Positions 24,619 through 33,575 of a stretch of 41,221 bases of DNA are shown here, piece after piece (position 1 is the first letter of the stretch; each line of letters starts with the position of its first letter). The notes under the pieces are model-generated. The model had not been told where the DNA came from. It did no database searches and saw only the letters and a list, made by a program, of their open reading frames with translations. The translations under genes were made by a program, and so were the position numbers. Source of the stretch: Rhodocyclaceae bacterium (GTDB taxonomy: Bacteria; Pseudomonadota; Gammaproteobacteria; Burkholderiales; Rhodocyclaceae); assembly GCA_020445785.1 (NCBI GenBank), contig JAGRFZ010000024.1, positions 28,845 through 70,065 on the forward strand. The letters are read 5' to 3'.

Positions 24619-24662
24619 ACATTATCCCAATATTTGCAATACAGATTCGAATAATACCTCAT

Positions 24663-24687
24663 TTATCTGCAATTCTGGGACAGATAA
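24663..24687. promoter_or_regulatory. Perfect inverted repeat, candidate LysR operator for doxX
   Basis: TTATCTG (24663-24669), 11-nt spacer, CAGATAA (24681-24687), lying between the LysR start (24618) and doxX start (24741). Arm length, spacing and position fit a LysR recognition site. Confidence 0.6.
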
Positions 24688-24740
24688 GCTTCACCCATCG
24701 CAGCAAGGGCTGCGTGAAACGAAAACCAAGGAGAGTTCAA

Positions 24741-25175
24741 ATGAATGCCGACCAACAGAATCTGCAAGACTACGGAATCGCCATCCTGCGTATCGCCCTC
24801 GGCGCGATGTTCCTCGCCCACGGCCTCTTGAAAGTGTTCGTATTCACCCTGCCGGGTACCGCCGGGTTCTTCGAGTCGGTCGGATTCCCCGGCTTCGCCG
24901 CCTACATCGTCGCACCGGCCGAGATTCTCGCCGGCATCGCACTGCTCGTCGGCTTCCGTACCCGCCTGGTGGCGGCCGCCACGATCCCGCTGCTGCTCGG
25001 CGCCCTGAGCGTCCATGCAGGCAACGGCTGGGTCTTCAGCAACGAAAACGGCGGCTGGGAATATCCGGCCTACCTGGTGGTCGCCGCGATCGCTCAGGCC
25101 CTGCTCGGTGCGGGCGCTCTCTCGGTCGAACGGCTCGGCACCGGTGGCGTCGCAACCAAGCCCCAGAACGCCTGA
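24741..25175 (+). CDS. DoxX family membrane protein
   Basis: 144 aa integral inner-membrane protein with about four hydrophobic helices: ILRIALGAMFLAHGLLKVFVF, AAYIVAPAEILAGIALLVGF, LVAAATIPLLLGALSVHAG and LVVAAIAQALLGAGAL. The AHG-x2-K motif in helix 1 is typical of DoxX. Family members are linked to quinone, thiosulfate or redox stress chemistry, but the activity of this subgroup is not established. AGGAGAG precedes the ATG. It is followed after 66 bp by ygiD on the same strand and is probably controlled by the divergent LysR regulator. Confidence 0.9.
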   Translation: MNADQQNLQDYGIAILRIALGAMFLAHGLLKVFVFTLPGTAGFFESVGFPGFAAYIVAPAEILAGIALLVGFRTRLVAAATIPLLLGALSVHAGNGWVFSNENGGWEYPAYLVVAAIAQALLGAGALSVERLGTGGVATKPQNA

Positions 25176-25241
25176 TTCCGCCCTTCACGCAACACATCGG
25201 GTCATCGCTCCGGCGCTGACCCGAAATGGAGTACACACACC

Positions 25242-26024
25242 ATGACACGACAACCCGCCCTGTTCCTCTCCCACGGTTCGCCGATGACGGCGATCGACGC
25301 CGGCGAACTGGGCCAGTGCTGGCAAGCCCTGGCCGGACGCCTGATGCCGCCGGACGCGATCGTGATGGTGTCCGCCCACTGGATGACGGGGATTCCGATG
25401 CTGAGCGGAACATCGAATCCCGAAACCGTGCATGATTTCTACGGCTTTCCGGCCGAGCTCTATCAGCTTCGCTACCCGGCGCCGGGCGCCCCGGAACTGG
25501 CCCAGGAGATCAAGTCGCTGCTCTCCGACCAAGGCATCGCGGCGGCGGTCGATCCCCGCAGGGGTCTCGACCACGGTGCCTGGGTGCCCTTGCGCACCCT
25601 GTTCCCCGAAGCCCAGGTGCCGGTGCTGCAGCTCTCGGTTCAACCGGATCTCGGCGCCCGCCACCATTGGGCGGTGGGACGCGCCCTGGCTCCGCTGAGC
25701 GCGCGCAACGTGCTGGTGGTCGGCTCCGGCCACATGACCCACAATCTGCGCGACTACTTCGTCGACCACGGTAGGGCCGCACCGCAGACCCGGCTGTTCC
25801 GTGACTGGGCCCATCGCCAGTTGCTCGACGGCCGCATCGATGCCATTCTCGAGTGGCAGCACGAGGGGCCGCACGCCGCCGCCGCTCACCCCACGCCCGA
25901 GCATTTTCTACCGCTGTTCGTGGCCCTCGGCGCCGCCGGCGACGGTGCCGAGATCGAAGCCCTCGGCGGAGGCACCCTCGGCGGCGCACTCGCGGCCGAC
26001 AACTACCTCTTCGCGCCGGCCTGA
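25242..26024 (+). CDS. ygiD: Extradiol ring-cleavage dioxygenase, 4,5-DOPA dioxygenase (YgiD) family
   Basis: 260 aa LigB-superfamily enzyme of the single-subunit DODA/YgiD type, which opens catechol rings using a non-haem metal. Visible family motifs: FLSHGSP (8-14), VSAHW (43-47), HDFYGFP, GLDHGAWVPL and GSGHMTHNL, which supply the His ligands. Length is normal. It follows doxX in the same orientation; this pairing with a divergent LysR gene suggests detoxification of catechols or quinones. The 3' end overlaps the convergent second LysR gene by 22 bp. Confidence 0.93.
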   Translation: MTRQPALFLSHGSPMTAIDAGELGQCWQALAGRLMPPDAIVMVSAHWMTGIPMLSGTSNPETVHDFYGFPAELYQLRYPAPGAPELAQEIKSLLSDQGIAAAVDPRRGLDHGAWVPLRTLFPEAQVPVLQLSVQPDLGARHHWAVGRALAPLSARNVLVVGSGHMTHNLRDYFVDHGRAAPQTRLFRDWAHRQLLDGRIDAILEWQHEGPHAAAAHPTPEHFLPLFVALGAAGDGAEIEALGGGTLGGALAADNYLFAPA

Positions 26025-26920
26025 TCCGCCGTCGCCGCGACCTCCCCGAGCACCGCGAGGAACCCGGCCAGCAAGGGTGAGGTCGCGTCGGGCGGCGACG
26101 CCACGGACAGCACGAACGAGGCGTCGGCGTCGGCGATCGGCACGTAACGTACCCGCGGCAGCCGGATGCACGAGAGAGGGGCCGGCAGCAGGGCCAGGCC
26201 GATGCCTGCGCCCACCAGCCCGACCTGGGTGGTGGCTTCACGCGCGGTCTGCACCACGCGCGGCTCGAAGCCGGCGTCGCGGCACAAGCGCCGCAGGATG
26301 TCCGGCAATCCGGTGCCGACCCCCTCGGGGAAGGTGATGAAGCCTTCGTCGGCCAACTCGGCGAAACGCACGGATTCCCGGTTCGCCAGAGGATGTGCGG
26401 CATTCACCACGAGGCACAAAGGATCGGCGCCGAGTTCCCGCACCGAGACCCCGCTCGGCAGCGCACCGCCGACGTAGCGCACCAGACCGACATCGAGCCG
26501 GCCGGCCGCGATCGCCACCAGTTGATCGGTCGTGAACATCTCCTTTAGTTGCAGTTCCACCGCCGGGTAACGCCGGCGATAGGCCACCAGCAGGTCCGGC
26601 AGGATCGACGTATAGGGCAGCGAAGAGGTGAAGCCGACCCGCAGGCTGCCGAGTTCGCCGCGGGCTGCCTGCCGGGCCTCGTCCACCGCCTCGCCCGCCG
26701 CGGCGAGGATCTCCCGCGCCCGCCGCAGGAAGCGGCTGCCGGCTTCCGTCAGGCTCACCCGGCGTTTGCTGCGCTCGAGCAGCCGGGCGCCGACCTCTTC
26801 TTCGAGGGCGCGGATCTGGATCGAGAGCGGCGGCTGCCCGATGTGCAGCCGCTCGGCTGCCCTTCGAAAGTTGAGCTCTTCGGCAACGGCGACGAAATAG
26901 CGAAGATGGCGCAGTTCCAT
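26003..26920 (-). CDS. LysR-family transcriptional regulator (divergent to MFS transporter)
   Basis: 305 aa. The N-terminal wHTH (MELRHLRYFVAVAEELNFRRAA, QPPLSIQIRALEEEVG) is of the BenM/CatM-like subgroup; a periplasmic-binding-protein-like effector domain follows (~90-295). Members of this subgroup often respond to aromatic acids. It is divergent from an MFS exporter, and an 8+8 bp perfect palindrome overlaps its own start codon, which suggests autorepression together with control of the transporter. It overlaps ygiD by 22 bp at the 3' end. Confidence 0.93.
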   Translation of the reverse strand: MELRHLRYFVAVAEELNFRRAAERLHIGQPPLSIQIRALEEEVGARLLERSKRRVSLTEAGSRFLRRAREILAAAGEAVDEARQAARGELGSLRVGFTSSLPYTSILPDLLVAYRRRYPAVELQLKEMFTTDQLVAIAAGRLDVGLVRYVGGALPSGVSVRELGADPLCLVVNAAHPLANRESVRFAELADEGFITFPEGVGTGLPDILRRLCRDAGFEPRVVQTAREATTQVGLVGAGIGLALLPAPLSCIRLPRVRYVPIADADASFVLSVASPPDATSPLLAGFLAVLGEVAATADQAGAKR

Positions 26921-26941
26921 TGATACTTCTCATGTATCAAT
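26919..26941. promoter_or_regulatory. Perfect palindrome overlapping the LysR start codon
   Basis: ATTGATAC (26919-26926), 7-nt spacer, GTATCAAT (26934-26941). The left arm includes two bases of the regulator's start codon. Likely autoregulatory operator. Confidence 0.6.
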
Positions 26942-26962
26942 CAAGCGATAAAAATATATTGG

Positions 26963-26990
26963 ACACGATTTTTCGTCCACCCTATCGTGT
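26963..26990. promoter_or_regulatory. Second inverted repeat in the LysR/MFS promoter region
   Basis: ACACGAT (26963-26969), 14-nt spacer, ATCGTGT (26984-26990), 53-80 bp before the transporter start. It differs in sequence from the palindrome at 26919, so it may serve another regulator or a distinct binding mode. Confidence 0.45.
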
Positions 26991-27042
26991 ATCCCACTGC
27001 CCACTCGCCGGCGTCCCACCCCCACCGAAAGAGCACGCATCG

Positions 27043-28275
27043 ATGCCTACCGCCCCTGCCCCGCAGCGCCTCGAAGCCGGCACCGACGGATACCGCCGTG
27101 CCAACCTCGCGATGTTCGTCGCCGGATTCGCCTGCTTCGCGATGCTGTATGGCACCCAGCCGATGCTGCCGCTGCTGGTCGAGTACTTCGACGTGTCGCC
27201 GGCCACCGCCAGCCTCAGCGTTTCCGCCGGAACGATCGCGCTGGCGGCGATGCTGATCCCGGCCAGCCTGCTGTCGGACCGCTTCGGTCGCCAGCGGGTG
27301 ATGCGCTGGTCTTTGGTCGCCGCGGCGGTGTTTGCCACCCTGTCCGCGCTGGTCACCGACTTTGCCCAGTTGCTGGTGCTGCGCGGGCTGCTCGGCCTCG
27401 CCATCGCCGGCGTCCCGGCGGCAGCGATGGCCTATCTCGGCGAAGAAATCGCGCCGAACGCGCAGGGACGCGCGATGGGGCTGTACATCGCCGGAAATGC
27501 CTTTGGCGGCATGAGCGGCCGTGTCGTCTCCGCCGCGCTGGCGGATTTCGGCGACTGGCGGATCGCGCTGGCCGGTCTCGGCCTGCTCGGCGTGCTTGCC
27601 GCGATGCTGTTCTGGCGCAATTTGCCGCCATCGCACAATTTCCGTGTCCGCAGTCTGGCCTTGTCGGCCCTTTGGCGCGATGTCGGCGCGATCTACTCCG
27701 ACCGGGGCCTGCCGTGGCTGTTCGTCACCGCGTTCCTGCTGATGGGTGCCTTCGTCGGCTTCTACAACTTTCTCGGCTTCCGCCTGGTTGCCGCTCCGTT
27801 CGAACTGGCCCCGGTCTGGATCGGTGCGATTTTCCTGACCTACATGATCGGCAGCGCTGCCTCGGCCTGGGCCGGTCGGCTGGCGGATCGATACGGGCGA
27901 CGCAACGTCCTGTGGGCCATGACCGCGATTGCGCTGGCCGGTCTGCTGACGACCCTGCTCGACCATCTGTGGCCGATCGCGCTCGGTCTGGCGCTATTCA
28001 CCTTCGGCTTCTTCGGGGCCCACAGCATCGCCAGTGGCTGGGTCGGACGGCGGGCCGGAGAACGTCGTGCCCTCGGCGCGGCCATCTATCTGTCCAGCTA
28101 TTACCTCGGCGGCAGCATCGTCGGCAGCGCCACCGGTCTGGCCTGGGCCGCCCACGCCTGGCCGGGTGTGGTCGGCCTGCTGACGGCCTGCATCATCGCC
28201 GTGCTGCTGGTATCGCTGCGCCTGAGGACGATCGCACCCACGCAGGCGGCCGAGCCGGTGCTGGCAGCGGCCTGA
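27043..28275 (+). CDS. MFS transporter (drug/arabinose-efflux type, 12 TM)
   Basis: 410 aa from ATG 27043 (GAAAGAG upstream; the first helix then begins about 25 residues in). Twelve hydrophobic segments are visible. The loop 2-3 motif LLSDRFGRQRVM and its C-terminal copy GRLADRYGRRNVL are the MFS motif A signatures; MLYGTQPMLPLL is typical of YnfM/YbcL-type exporters. It probably exports a small organic compound under control of the divergent LysR protein. Its stop TGA is immediately followed by the TCA that marks the convergent DUF3014 gene stop (28273-28278, zero spacing). Confidence 0.93.
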   Translation: MPTAPAPQRLEAGTDGYRRANLAMFVAGFACFAMLYGTQPMLPLLVEYFDVSPATASLSVSAGTIALAAMLIPASLLSDRFGRQRVMRWSLVAAAVFATLSALVTDFAQLLVLRGLLGLAIAGVPAAAMAYLGEEIAPNAQGRAMGLYIAGNAFGGMSGRVVSAALADFGDWRIALAGLGLLGVLAAMLFWRNLPPSHNFRVRSLALSALWRDVGAIYSDRGLPWLFVTAFLLMGAFVGFYNFLGFRLVAAPFELAPVWIGAIFLTYMIGSAASAWAGRLADRYGRRNVLWAMTAIALAGLLTTLLDHLWPIALGLALFTFGFFGAHSIASGWVGRRAGERRALGAAIYLSSYYLGGSIVGSATGLAWAAHAWPGVVGLLTACIIAVLLVSLRLRTIAPTQAAEPVLAAA

Positions 28276-29118
28276 TCAGCGTTGGCCGGCCAGTCGCCGG
28301 CGGATCTGCCGCAGGCGCTGTTTGACCCGCCGGGCATTGTCCGGCCCCATGCGCACCATGATCTTCTGTCCCGCCGACAAGGCTTCGAGTTCGGGATCGG
28401 CGAACTGGTAGATGACTTTCGGCTGAACCAGCGCGATCGGACCTTCGATTTCCGGCGAAGCCAGGAGGTGATCGATCGCGCCGACGAGCCGGTCGTTGAA
28501 ATTGCCGCTGGGATAGCCGAGTTCCCGATAGGCCTCCTGGAAAACAGGATAGAGCGTCTTGTAGCCGGCGATCAGGGCATTGATGTCCACCGACTCCGCC
28601 AGCGCCACGAAGGGCTCGTAGCGGGCGGCATTGGCCGCCGCCAGGGTCGGCCCGCCGGCGCCTGATTCGACCACCGGCAGGCCCGACGCCGTGGCCACCG
28701 GCCACAACCGCACCGAGGCCTTTTCGCGCGACAGGTTGTCGACCGTGGCGACCACACGGCGTACGACGTCGGAGCCGGCCAACAGGCCTCGCGCGCGCTC
28801 CCCGACACTGGTGACCAGCCAGCTTTCGACCTGCCCCGCACTGTCGGCGAGCGTGGGCGGCCGGTCGGCGGGGGGCGGCGACGTCCCGGCTGCCGGCTGC
28901 GGCACGGCGGCGTCGACACCCTCGCCACTGAGCACCAAGCGATCGATCGGAAATTCGGGCTGGGTCGGCAGCAGGGCTTCGTCGCGCGGCGCGGCGGACG
29001 ACGGCACCGACGCCGCCGGCGGCGCGGATGTCGGCAACTCGAGCCGCGGTGGCCGCGTCAAGAACCAGGCCAACGCCAGCACGCCGGCGACAGCGAGGAT
29101 GCCAAGCACGAGTCTCAT
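28276..29118 (-). CDS. DUF3014 domain membrane-anchored protein
   Basis: 280 aa from ATG 29118 (GGGAGA upstream). One N-terminal membrane helix (MRLVLGILAVAGVLALAWFL) is followed by a Pro/Ala-rich linker to residue ~95 and then the DUF3014 domain: ESWLVTSVGERARGLL, YEPFVALAESVD, YPVFQEAYRELGYPSGNFNDRLVGAIDHLL and the terminal ADPELEALSAGQKIMVRMGP. The domain is widespread in Proteobacteria and of unknown function; the topology puts it in the periplasm. It stands alone, divergent from the RND efflux pair and abutting the MFS gene. Confidence 0.88.
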   Translation of the reverse strand: MRLVLGILAVAGVLALAWFLTRPPRLELPTSAPPAASVPSSAAPRDEALLPTQPEFPIDRLVLSGEGVDAAVPQPAAGTSPPPADRPPTLADSAGQVESWLVTSVGERARGLLAGSDVVRRVVATVDNLSREKASVRLWPVATASGLPVVESGAGGPTLAAANAARYEPFVALAESVDINALIAGYKTLYPVFQEAYRELGYPSGNFNDRLVGAIDHLLASPEIEGPIALVQPKVIYQFADPELEALSAGQKIMVRMGPDNARRVKQRLRQIRRRLAGQR

Positions 29119-29261
29119 GTCGTCTCCCGACCGATGATGCGCCAGAGGGTACAACCGTTTCGCCTTCGGGGTCGCGCGAGTGCACGCTGTCACGGATTCC
29201 ACACGGGAGGTTAAGATTCGCAAGTATGGAAACTCGCGCCAGCGGCAGCAGTCCGCGCTGA

Positions 29262-30344
29262 ATGGACAGATTTCGAAAATGCCTCGGCGCACTCACCTGC
29301 CTCGTCGGCCTGCTTGCCGGTGCCCACGGGCAGGAGCCCCAGGCGGCACCGGTGGAAGTCGCGACCCTGAAACCCAGCGGCCGTGACCGCATCCTGGATC
29401 TGAGCGGCACGGTCACCGCCCAGCGCCGGGCCGAACTCTCGCCGCGGGTCAGCGGGCTGGTGGCGGCAATCGCCGCCGACGTCGGTGACCGCGTGCGCGC
29501 CGGCCAGTTGCTGCTCGAACTCGACGACGAACTGGCCCGCCTCGCACTGCGCCGAGATCAGGCCCAGCTCGAGGAAGCGCGGACCCGGGTACGCGAGGCA
29601 CGCCGCCTGCATGGCGAAGCCCGTTCGCTGGTGGACAAGGCTTTCCTGCCAGAGACCCGCCTGCCGGCGAGCCAGGCAGAGGTCGATATCGCACTTGCCG
29701 CCGAACGGCGCATCGCGGCGCAGTCCCGTGAATCTGCCGAGCGCGTCACCCGTCACCGGGTCAGCGCGCCGTTCGGGGGCGTCATCGTGCGCCGGAGTAC
29801 CGAACTGGGGGAATGGGTCGACACGGGGGATTCGGTGTTCGAGCTGGTGGCCACACGACCCCTGCGCATCGACGTCCAGGTGCCCCAGGAACGCTTCGGC
29901 GAACTCTCTCCGGAAACGCCGGTGCTGGTGATGCCCGACGCCCTGCCCGACCTCCGCCTGCCAGGGCGGATCGCCGCGCGCGTACCGGTCGGTGATGCCA
30001 CTGCCCGCACCTTCCTCGTCCGGGTGCTGGTGGACGACGCCAATGATCGCATCGCACCCGGGATGTCCGCCCACGTCCAGTTTCGCCTTGCTGAGGGTGC
30101 CGGCAGCGTTGCCGTACCACGCGACGCCATACTGCGCCACGCAGACGGTCGCGCCGAAGTCTGGCTGGCCGCCAGCGAGGCCGACGGCATGGTCGTCGCC
30201 CGCCGCCGCGAGGTACGCGTCGGCCGCACCTTGGGCGAGCGCATCGAGGTGGCCGACGGACTCGTCGCCGGCCAGATGGTGGTGGTGCGGGGCAACGAGC
30301 GGCTGCGCGACGGCCAGCCGCTGCGGGTCGTCACGAAGCGATGA
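29262..30344 (+). CDS. RND efflux periplasmic adaptor (membrane fusion protein)
   Basis: 360 aa. Signal peptide (cleaved near GAHG-QE, ~residue 23), then the usual order for an adaptor: beta strand (LSGTVTAQRRAELSPRVSGLV), lipoyl half (IAADVGDRVRAGQLLLELDD), a short alpha-helical hairpin (~90-150), the second lipoyl half (VSAPFGGVIVRRSTELGEWVDTG), a beta-barrel domain and a membrane-proximal domain. It links an RND pump to an outer-membrane channel. The permease gene follows after 20 bp. The ATG at 29262 comes directly after the stop of an 11-codon reading frame (29226-29261) and lacks its own good Shine-Dalgarno. Confidence 0.93.
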   Translation: MDRFRKCLGALTCLVGLLAGAHGQEPQAAPVEVATLKPSGRDRILDLSGTVTAQRRAELSPRVSGLVAAIAADVGDRVRAGQLLLELDDELARLALRRDQAQLEEARTRVREARRLHGEARSLVDKAFLPETRLPASQAEVDIALAAERRIAAQSRESAERVTRHRVSAPFGGVIVRRSTELGEWVDTGDSVFELVATRPLRIDVQVPQERFGELSPETPVLVMPDALPDLRLPGRIAARVPVGDATARTFLVRVLVDDANDRIAPGMSAHVQFRLAEGAGSVAVPRDAILRHADGRAEVWLAASEADGMVVARRREVRVGRTLGERIEVADGLVAGQMVVVRGNERLRDGQPLRVVTKR

Positions 30345-30364
30345 AGCCCATGGAGGCCTGAGCC

Positions 30365-33300
30365 GTGTTCGAGGCCGTCTTCAAGCGTGGCACCCTCCTC
30401 GCCGTCGGCATCCTGGTGGTCTGCATCTTCGGCATCATGGCGCTCCTGCGGGTGCCGGTGCAGATGATTCCCGATCTGGAAGTACGCACGATCTCGATCC
30501 GTACCAGTTGGCCGGGGGCGACACCACAGGACGTCGAGAAGGAGATCCTGATCGAGCAGGAGCGCTATCTGCGCAATGTCCCCGGTGTCCAGCGCATGCT
30601 TTCGGGCGCCAGCACGGGCAACGCCCGCGTCGAGCTCGAATTCCCGTTCGGCACCGACATCAACGACGCGCTGATCCGGGTCAGCAATGCCCTCTCCCAG
30701 GTTTCTTCGTACCCGGAGAACGTGGACGAGCCGCGTATCTTCACGAGTTCGTTCTCGTCCAACTCGTTCATGTTCTTCCGCGTCCAGCCGCTGCCAGGCA
30801 ATCCCCGCGGGCTACGCATGGAGGAGATGAACGATTTTCTCGACGAGCGGGTGCGCACGCGCCTGGAGCGAATCGACGGAGTCTCGGAGGTGCGCATCTG
30901 GGGCGGCGTCGAGCGCCAGGCCCAGGTCTATGTCGAACCGCGGCTACTGGCGGAACGCGGGGTGACGCTGGCCGAAGTGCGCGATGCCCTGCGCGCCCGC
31001 AATCGCGATGTTTCCGGCGGCGACGTCGACAGCGGCAAGCGCCGCTATCTGCTGCGCACGGTGGGTCGCTTCGACGATGTCTCGCAGATCGAGGATCTGA
31101 TCATCCGCCGTGACGGGGACGCCATCCTGCGCCTGCGCGACATCGGCCACGTCGAGATGGGCTTCGCCGAGATCCGCTCCAAGACCTACGTCAATGGCGA
31201 GCGTGCCGTGAACCTGTCGATACGGCGCGAACCCGGTTCCAACGTGATCGCCATCAAGGACGCCGTGCTGGCCGAAGTCGCGGTGATCAACGCCTCGGTG
31301 CTGGCGCCTGCCGGCATGGCCCTGAACGCCACCACCGACGACGTGCGCTACGTCGAGGCGGCGGTCGCCAATGTCTGGCAGAACCTGCTGATCGGCGCCG
31401 GGCTGGCCACCGCCGTGATGTACGTGTTCCTGCGCTCGCTGCCCGCGACGCTGATCGGCGTCGCCGGCATCCCGGTGTGCACGATTGCCAGCTTCCTCGG
31501 GCTGTTGCTGGCCGGACGCACGATCAACGTGGTCTCGCTGGCCGGCGTCGCCTTCGCGATCGGCATGACCCTGGACAACTCCATCGTCGTGCTCGAGAGC
31601 ATCGAGCGCGAACTCGCCCGCGGCCGCAGGCGGCTCGAGGCCGCCCTGGTGGGGGTGCGCCAGGTCTGGAGCGCAGTGCTGGCCTCGACCTTGACCACGG
31701 TGTTGGTGTTTCTTCCGGTGCTGTTCGTCCGTGAAGAGGCCGGCCAGCTCTATTCGGACATCGCCGTGGCGCTGTCGGCGGCCATCCTGGTGTCGATGGC
31801 GGTCGCGCTGCTGGTCATTCCCACCGCCTTCGTCAGCTTCGAGTTCCGTGAGGACCGCCGCCATTCCGCGGCAGGCATCGCCCTCGGCAAGGCCGTCGTC
31901 GAATCCTCGGCATGGCTCACGGCCACCGGCGGACGACGCGCGCTCTGCCTGCTCCTCGTCGGCGGACTGACCCTGCTCGCCTTCGTCCGCCTGACGCCGC
32001 CCGCCGAATACCTGCCGGACGGCGAAGAACCGAAGAGCTTCTCGCTGATGTCCGCCCCCTCCGGCTACAGCATCCAAGAAATGAGCGAGGCCGCCGAACG
32101 GTTTCAGCAAAAGCTGCTGCCCGCGCTCGGCGACGACCCCGCCCGCTTCCTCGCCGGCGAGACCGACATCCCGGCGATCCGCTACATGCTGGTGATCGTC
32201 CAAAGCGAGCAGGTTCGGGTCATCGCCGAACCGGTGGATTGGGACACCCGCAACATCGAGGGTCTGATGGATGTCGTCGTGCGCGAGATCCGCGCAATTC
32301 CCGGCATGCGCGCGTTTTCGTCGCGCGGTTCGATCTTCGCCAGCAACTACGGCGGCACCAGGAGCGTCAACGTGGACATCTCGGGCGATCGGCTGACCGA
32401 GATCTTCGAGGTTGCCGAGCTGCTGCGCAGCCGGGCCGAGGCCTTGTTCGACAATCCCCGAATCCGTTCGAACCCCACCAGCCTTTCCCTCGGTCAACCG
32501 CTGATCGAGATCCACCCGCGCTGGCAACGCCTGGCGGAGCTCGGCATCGACAGCCGTGCCTTGGGCTACGCCGTCGCCGCGACCGCCGACGGCACCTACC
32601 TGGACGAGATCTTCCTCGGCGACGAGAAGATCGACATCTACCTGTACAGCAGCGACGGCCGCATCAGCCGCCTCGACCAGATCGGCGCAATGCCGGTGGT
32701 CGGGCGCGATGGGGCGGTGCTGCCCCTGGCCAGTGTCGCGGATGTGGTCGAAACCGTGGACACCGAGAACGTGCGCCGGGTCAACGGCCAGCGCACGGTC
32801 ACGCTGTCGATCATCCCGCCACGCGAGGTTGCGCTCGAAACCGCGGTCGCCACGGTGCGCAACGAGTTGATCGACGCAGCCCGCAGCAGCGGCGACATTC
32901 CGGAAGCGATCCACGTCAAGCTCTCGGGTGCGAGCGACGCGCTCGACGCCACCCGTAGCGCTCTGGCCGGCAATTTCGTCGTCGCGGTGCTGCTGTGCTA
33001 TCTGCTTCTCGTCGCGATCTTCTCCCACTGGGGCTATCCCTTCCTGATCATGACCACCGTGCCACTCGGCATCGGTGGCGGCATCGTCGGTCTGTGGCTG
33101 CTCAACGCCGCCGGCCAGGCGCTGCCGATGATCGGCCTGCCGCCGATCAGCCAGGCCTTCGACATGATCACGATGCTGGGCTTCCTGATCCTCGTCGGCA
33201 CGGTGGTCAACAATCCGATCCTGATCGTCGAGCGCGCCATTCGAAATCTGCGCGAAGACGGCATGGCTGCGCGCGACGCGGTGCGTGACGCGGTGGCCTC

Positions 33301-33511
33301 GCGCCTGCGCCCGATCGCCATGTCCACCATCACCACCGTCTGCGGCCTCTCGCCCCTCGTGCTGGTGCCCGGTGCCGGCAGCGAGCTCTACCGGGGCCTC
33401 GGCGCCATCGTGCTGTTCGGCCTGGTGTTCACGATGCTCGTCACCCTCACCTTCCTTCCGGCGCTGCTGGTGTCGGTACTGTCGTGGCACGAATCCCGGC
33501 AGCGCCGCTGA
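30365..33511 (+). CDS. RND efflux transporter permease (AcrB/MMPL-type superfamily)
   Basis: 1048 aa inner-membrane proton antiporter, full length. The start is GTG with GGAGG 8 nt upstream. TM1 at ~11-30 (GILVVCIFGIMALLRVPVQMIPDLEV), a first large periplasmic loop, TM2-6, a second loop from ~560, and a TM cluster at ~870-1040. Helix 4 carries FAIGMTLDNSIVVLESIERE: the first Asp of the usual DD pair is kept, while the second is Asn. Together with the preceding adaptor gene it forms the inner part of a tripartite pump. No outer-membrane factor gene is in the window, so a shared TolC-like channel is expected. The substrate is unknown. Confidence 0.94.
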   Translation: MFEAVFKRGTLLAVGILVVCIFGIMALLRVPVQMIPDLEVRTISIRTSWPGATPQDVEKEILIEQERYLRNVPGVQRMLSGASTGNARVELEFPFGTDINDALIRVSNALSQVSSYPENVDEPRIFTSSFSSNSFMFFRVQPLPGNPRGLRMEEMNDFLDERVRTRLERIDGVSEVRIWGGVERQAQVYVEPRLLAERGVTLAEVRDALRARNRDVSGGDVDSGKRRYLLRTVGRFDDVSQIEDLIIRRDGDAILRLRDIGHVEMGFAEIRSKTYVNGERAVNLSIRREPGSNVIAIKDAVLAEVAVINASVLAPAGMALNATTDDVRYVEAAVANVWQNLLIGAGLATAVMYVFLRSLPATLIGVAGIPVCTIASFLGLLLAGRTINVVSLAGVAFAIGMTLDNSIVVLESIERELARGRRRLEAALVGVRQVWSAVLASTLTTVLVFLPVLFVREEAGQLYSDIAVALSAAILVSMAVALLVIPTAFVSFEFREDRRHSAAGIALGKAVVESSAWLTATGGRRALCLLLVGGLTLLAFVRLTPPAEYLPDGEEPKSFSLMSAPSGYSIQEMSEAAERFQQKLLPALGDDPARFLAGETDIPAIRYMLVIVQSEQVRVIAEPVDWDTRNIEGLMDVVVREIRAIPGMRAFSSRGSIFASNYGGTRSVNVDISGDRLTEIFEVAELLRSRAEALFDNPRIRSNPTSLSLGQPLIEIHPRWQRLAELGIDSRALGYAVAATADGTYLDEIFLGDEKIDIYLYSSDGRISRLDQIGAMPVVGRDGAVLPLASVADVVETVDTENVRRVNGQRTVTLSIIPPREVALETAVATVRNELIDAARSSGDIPEAIHVKLSGASDALDATRSALAGNFVVAVLLCYLLLVAIFSHWGYPFLIMTTVPLGIGGGIVGLWLLNAAGQALPMIGLPPISQAFDMITMLGFLILVGTVVNNPILIVERAIRNLREDGMAARDAVRDAVASRLRPIAMSTITTVCGLSPLVLVPGAGSELYRGLGAIVLFGLVFTMLVTLTFLPALLVSVLSWHESRQRR

Positions 33512-33575
33512 ATGCCCCCTGCGACTTTCCCGTGTGGTCGTTAGAATCTTGCTGTCTGCCCCACCCGGTATTCCC

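Noticed and set aside
23570-24622. Apparent fusion of scpB to a longer upstream frame
   Set aside because: The upstream part is a shadow of the LysR gene in another frame; ScpB starts naturally at 23569 with GGAGA before it.
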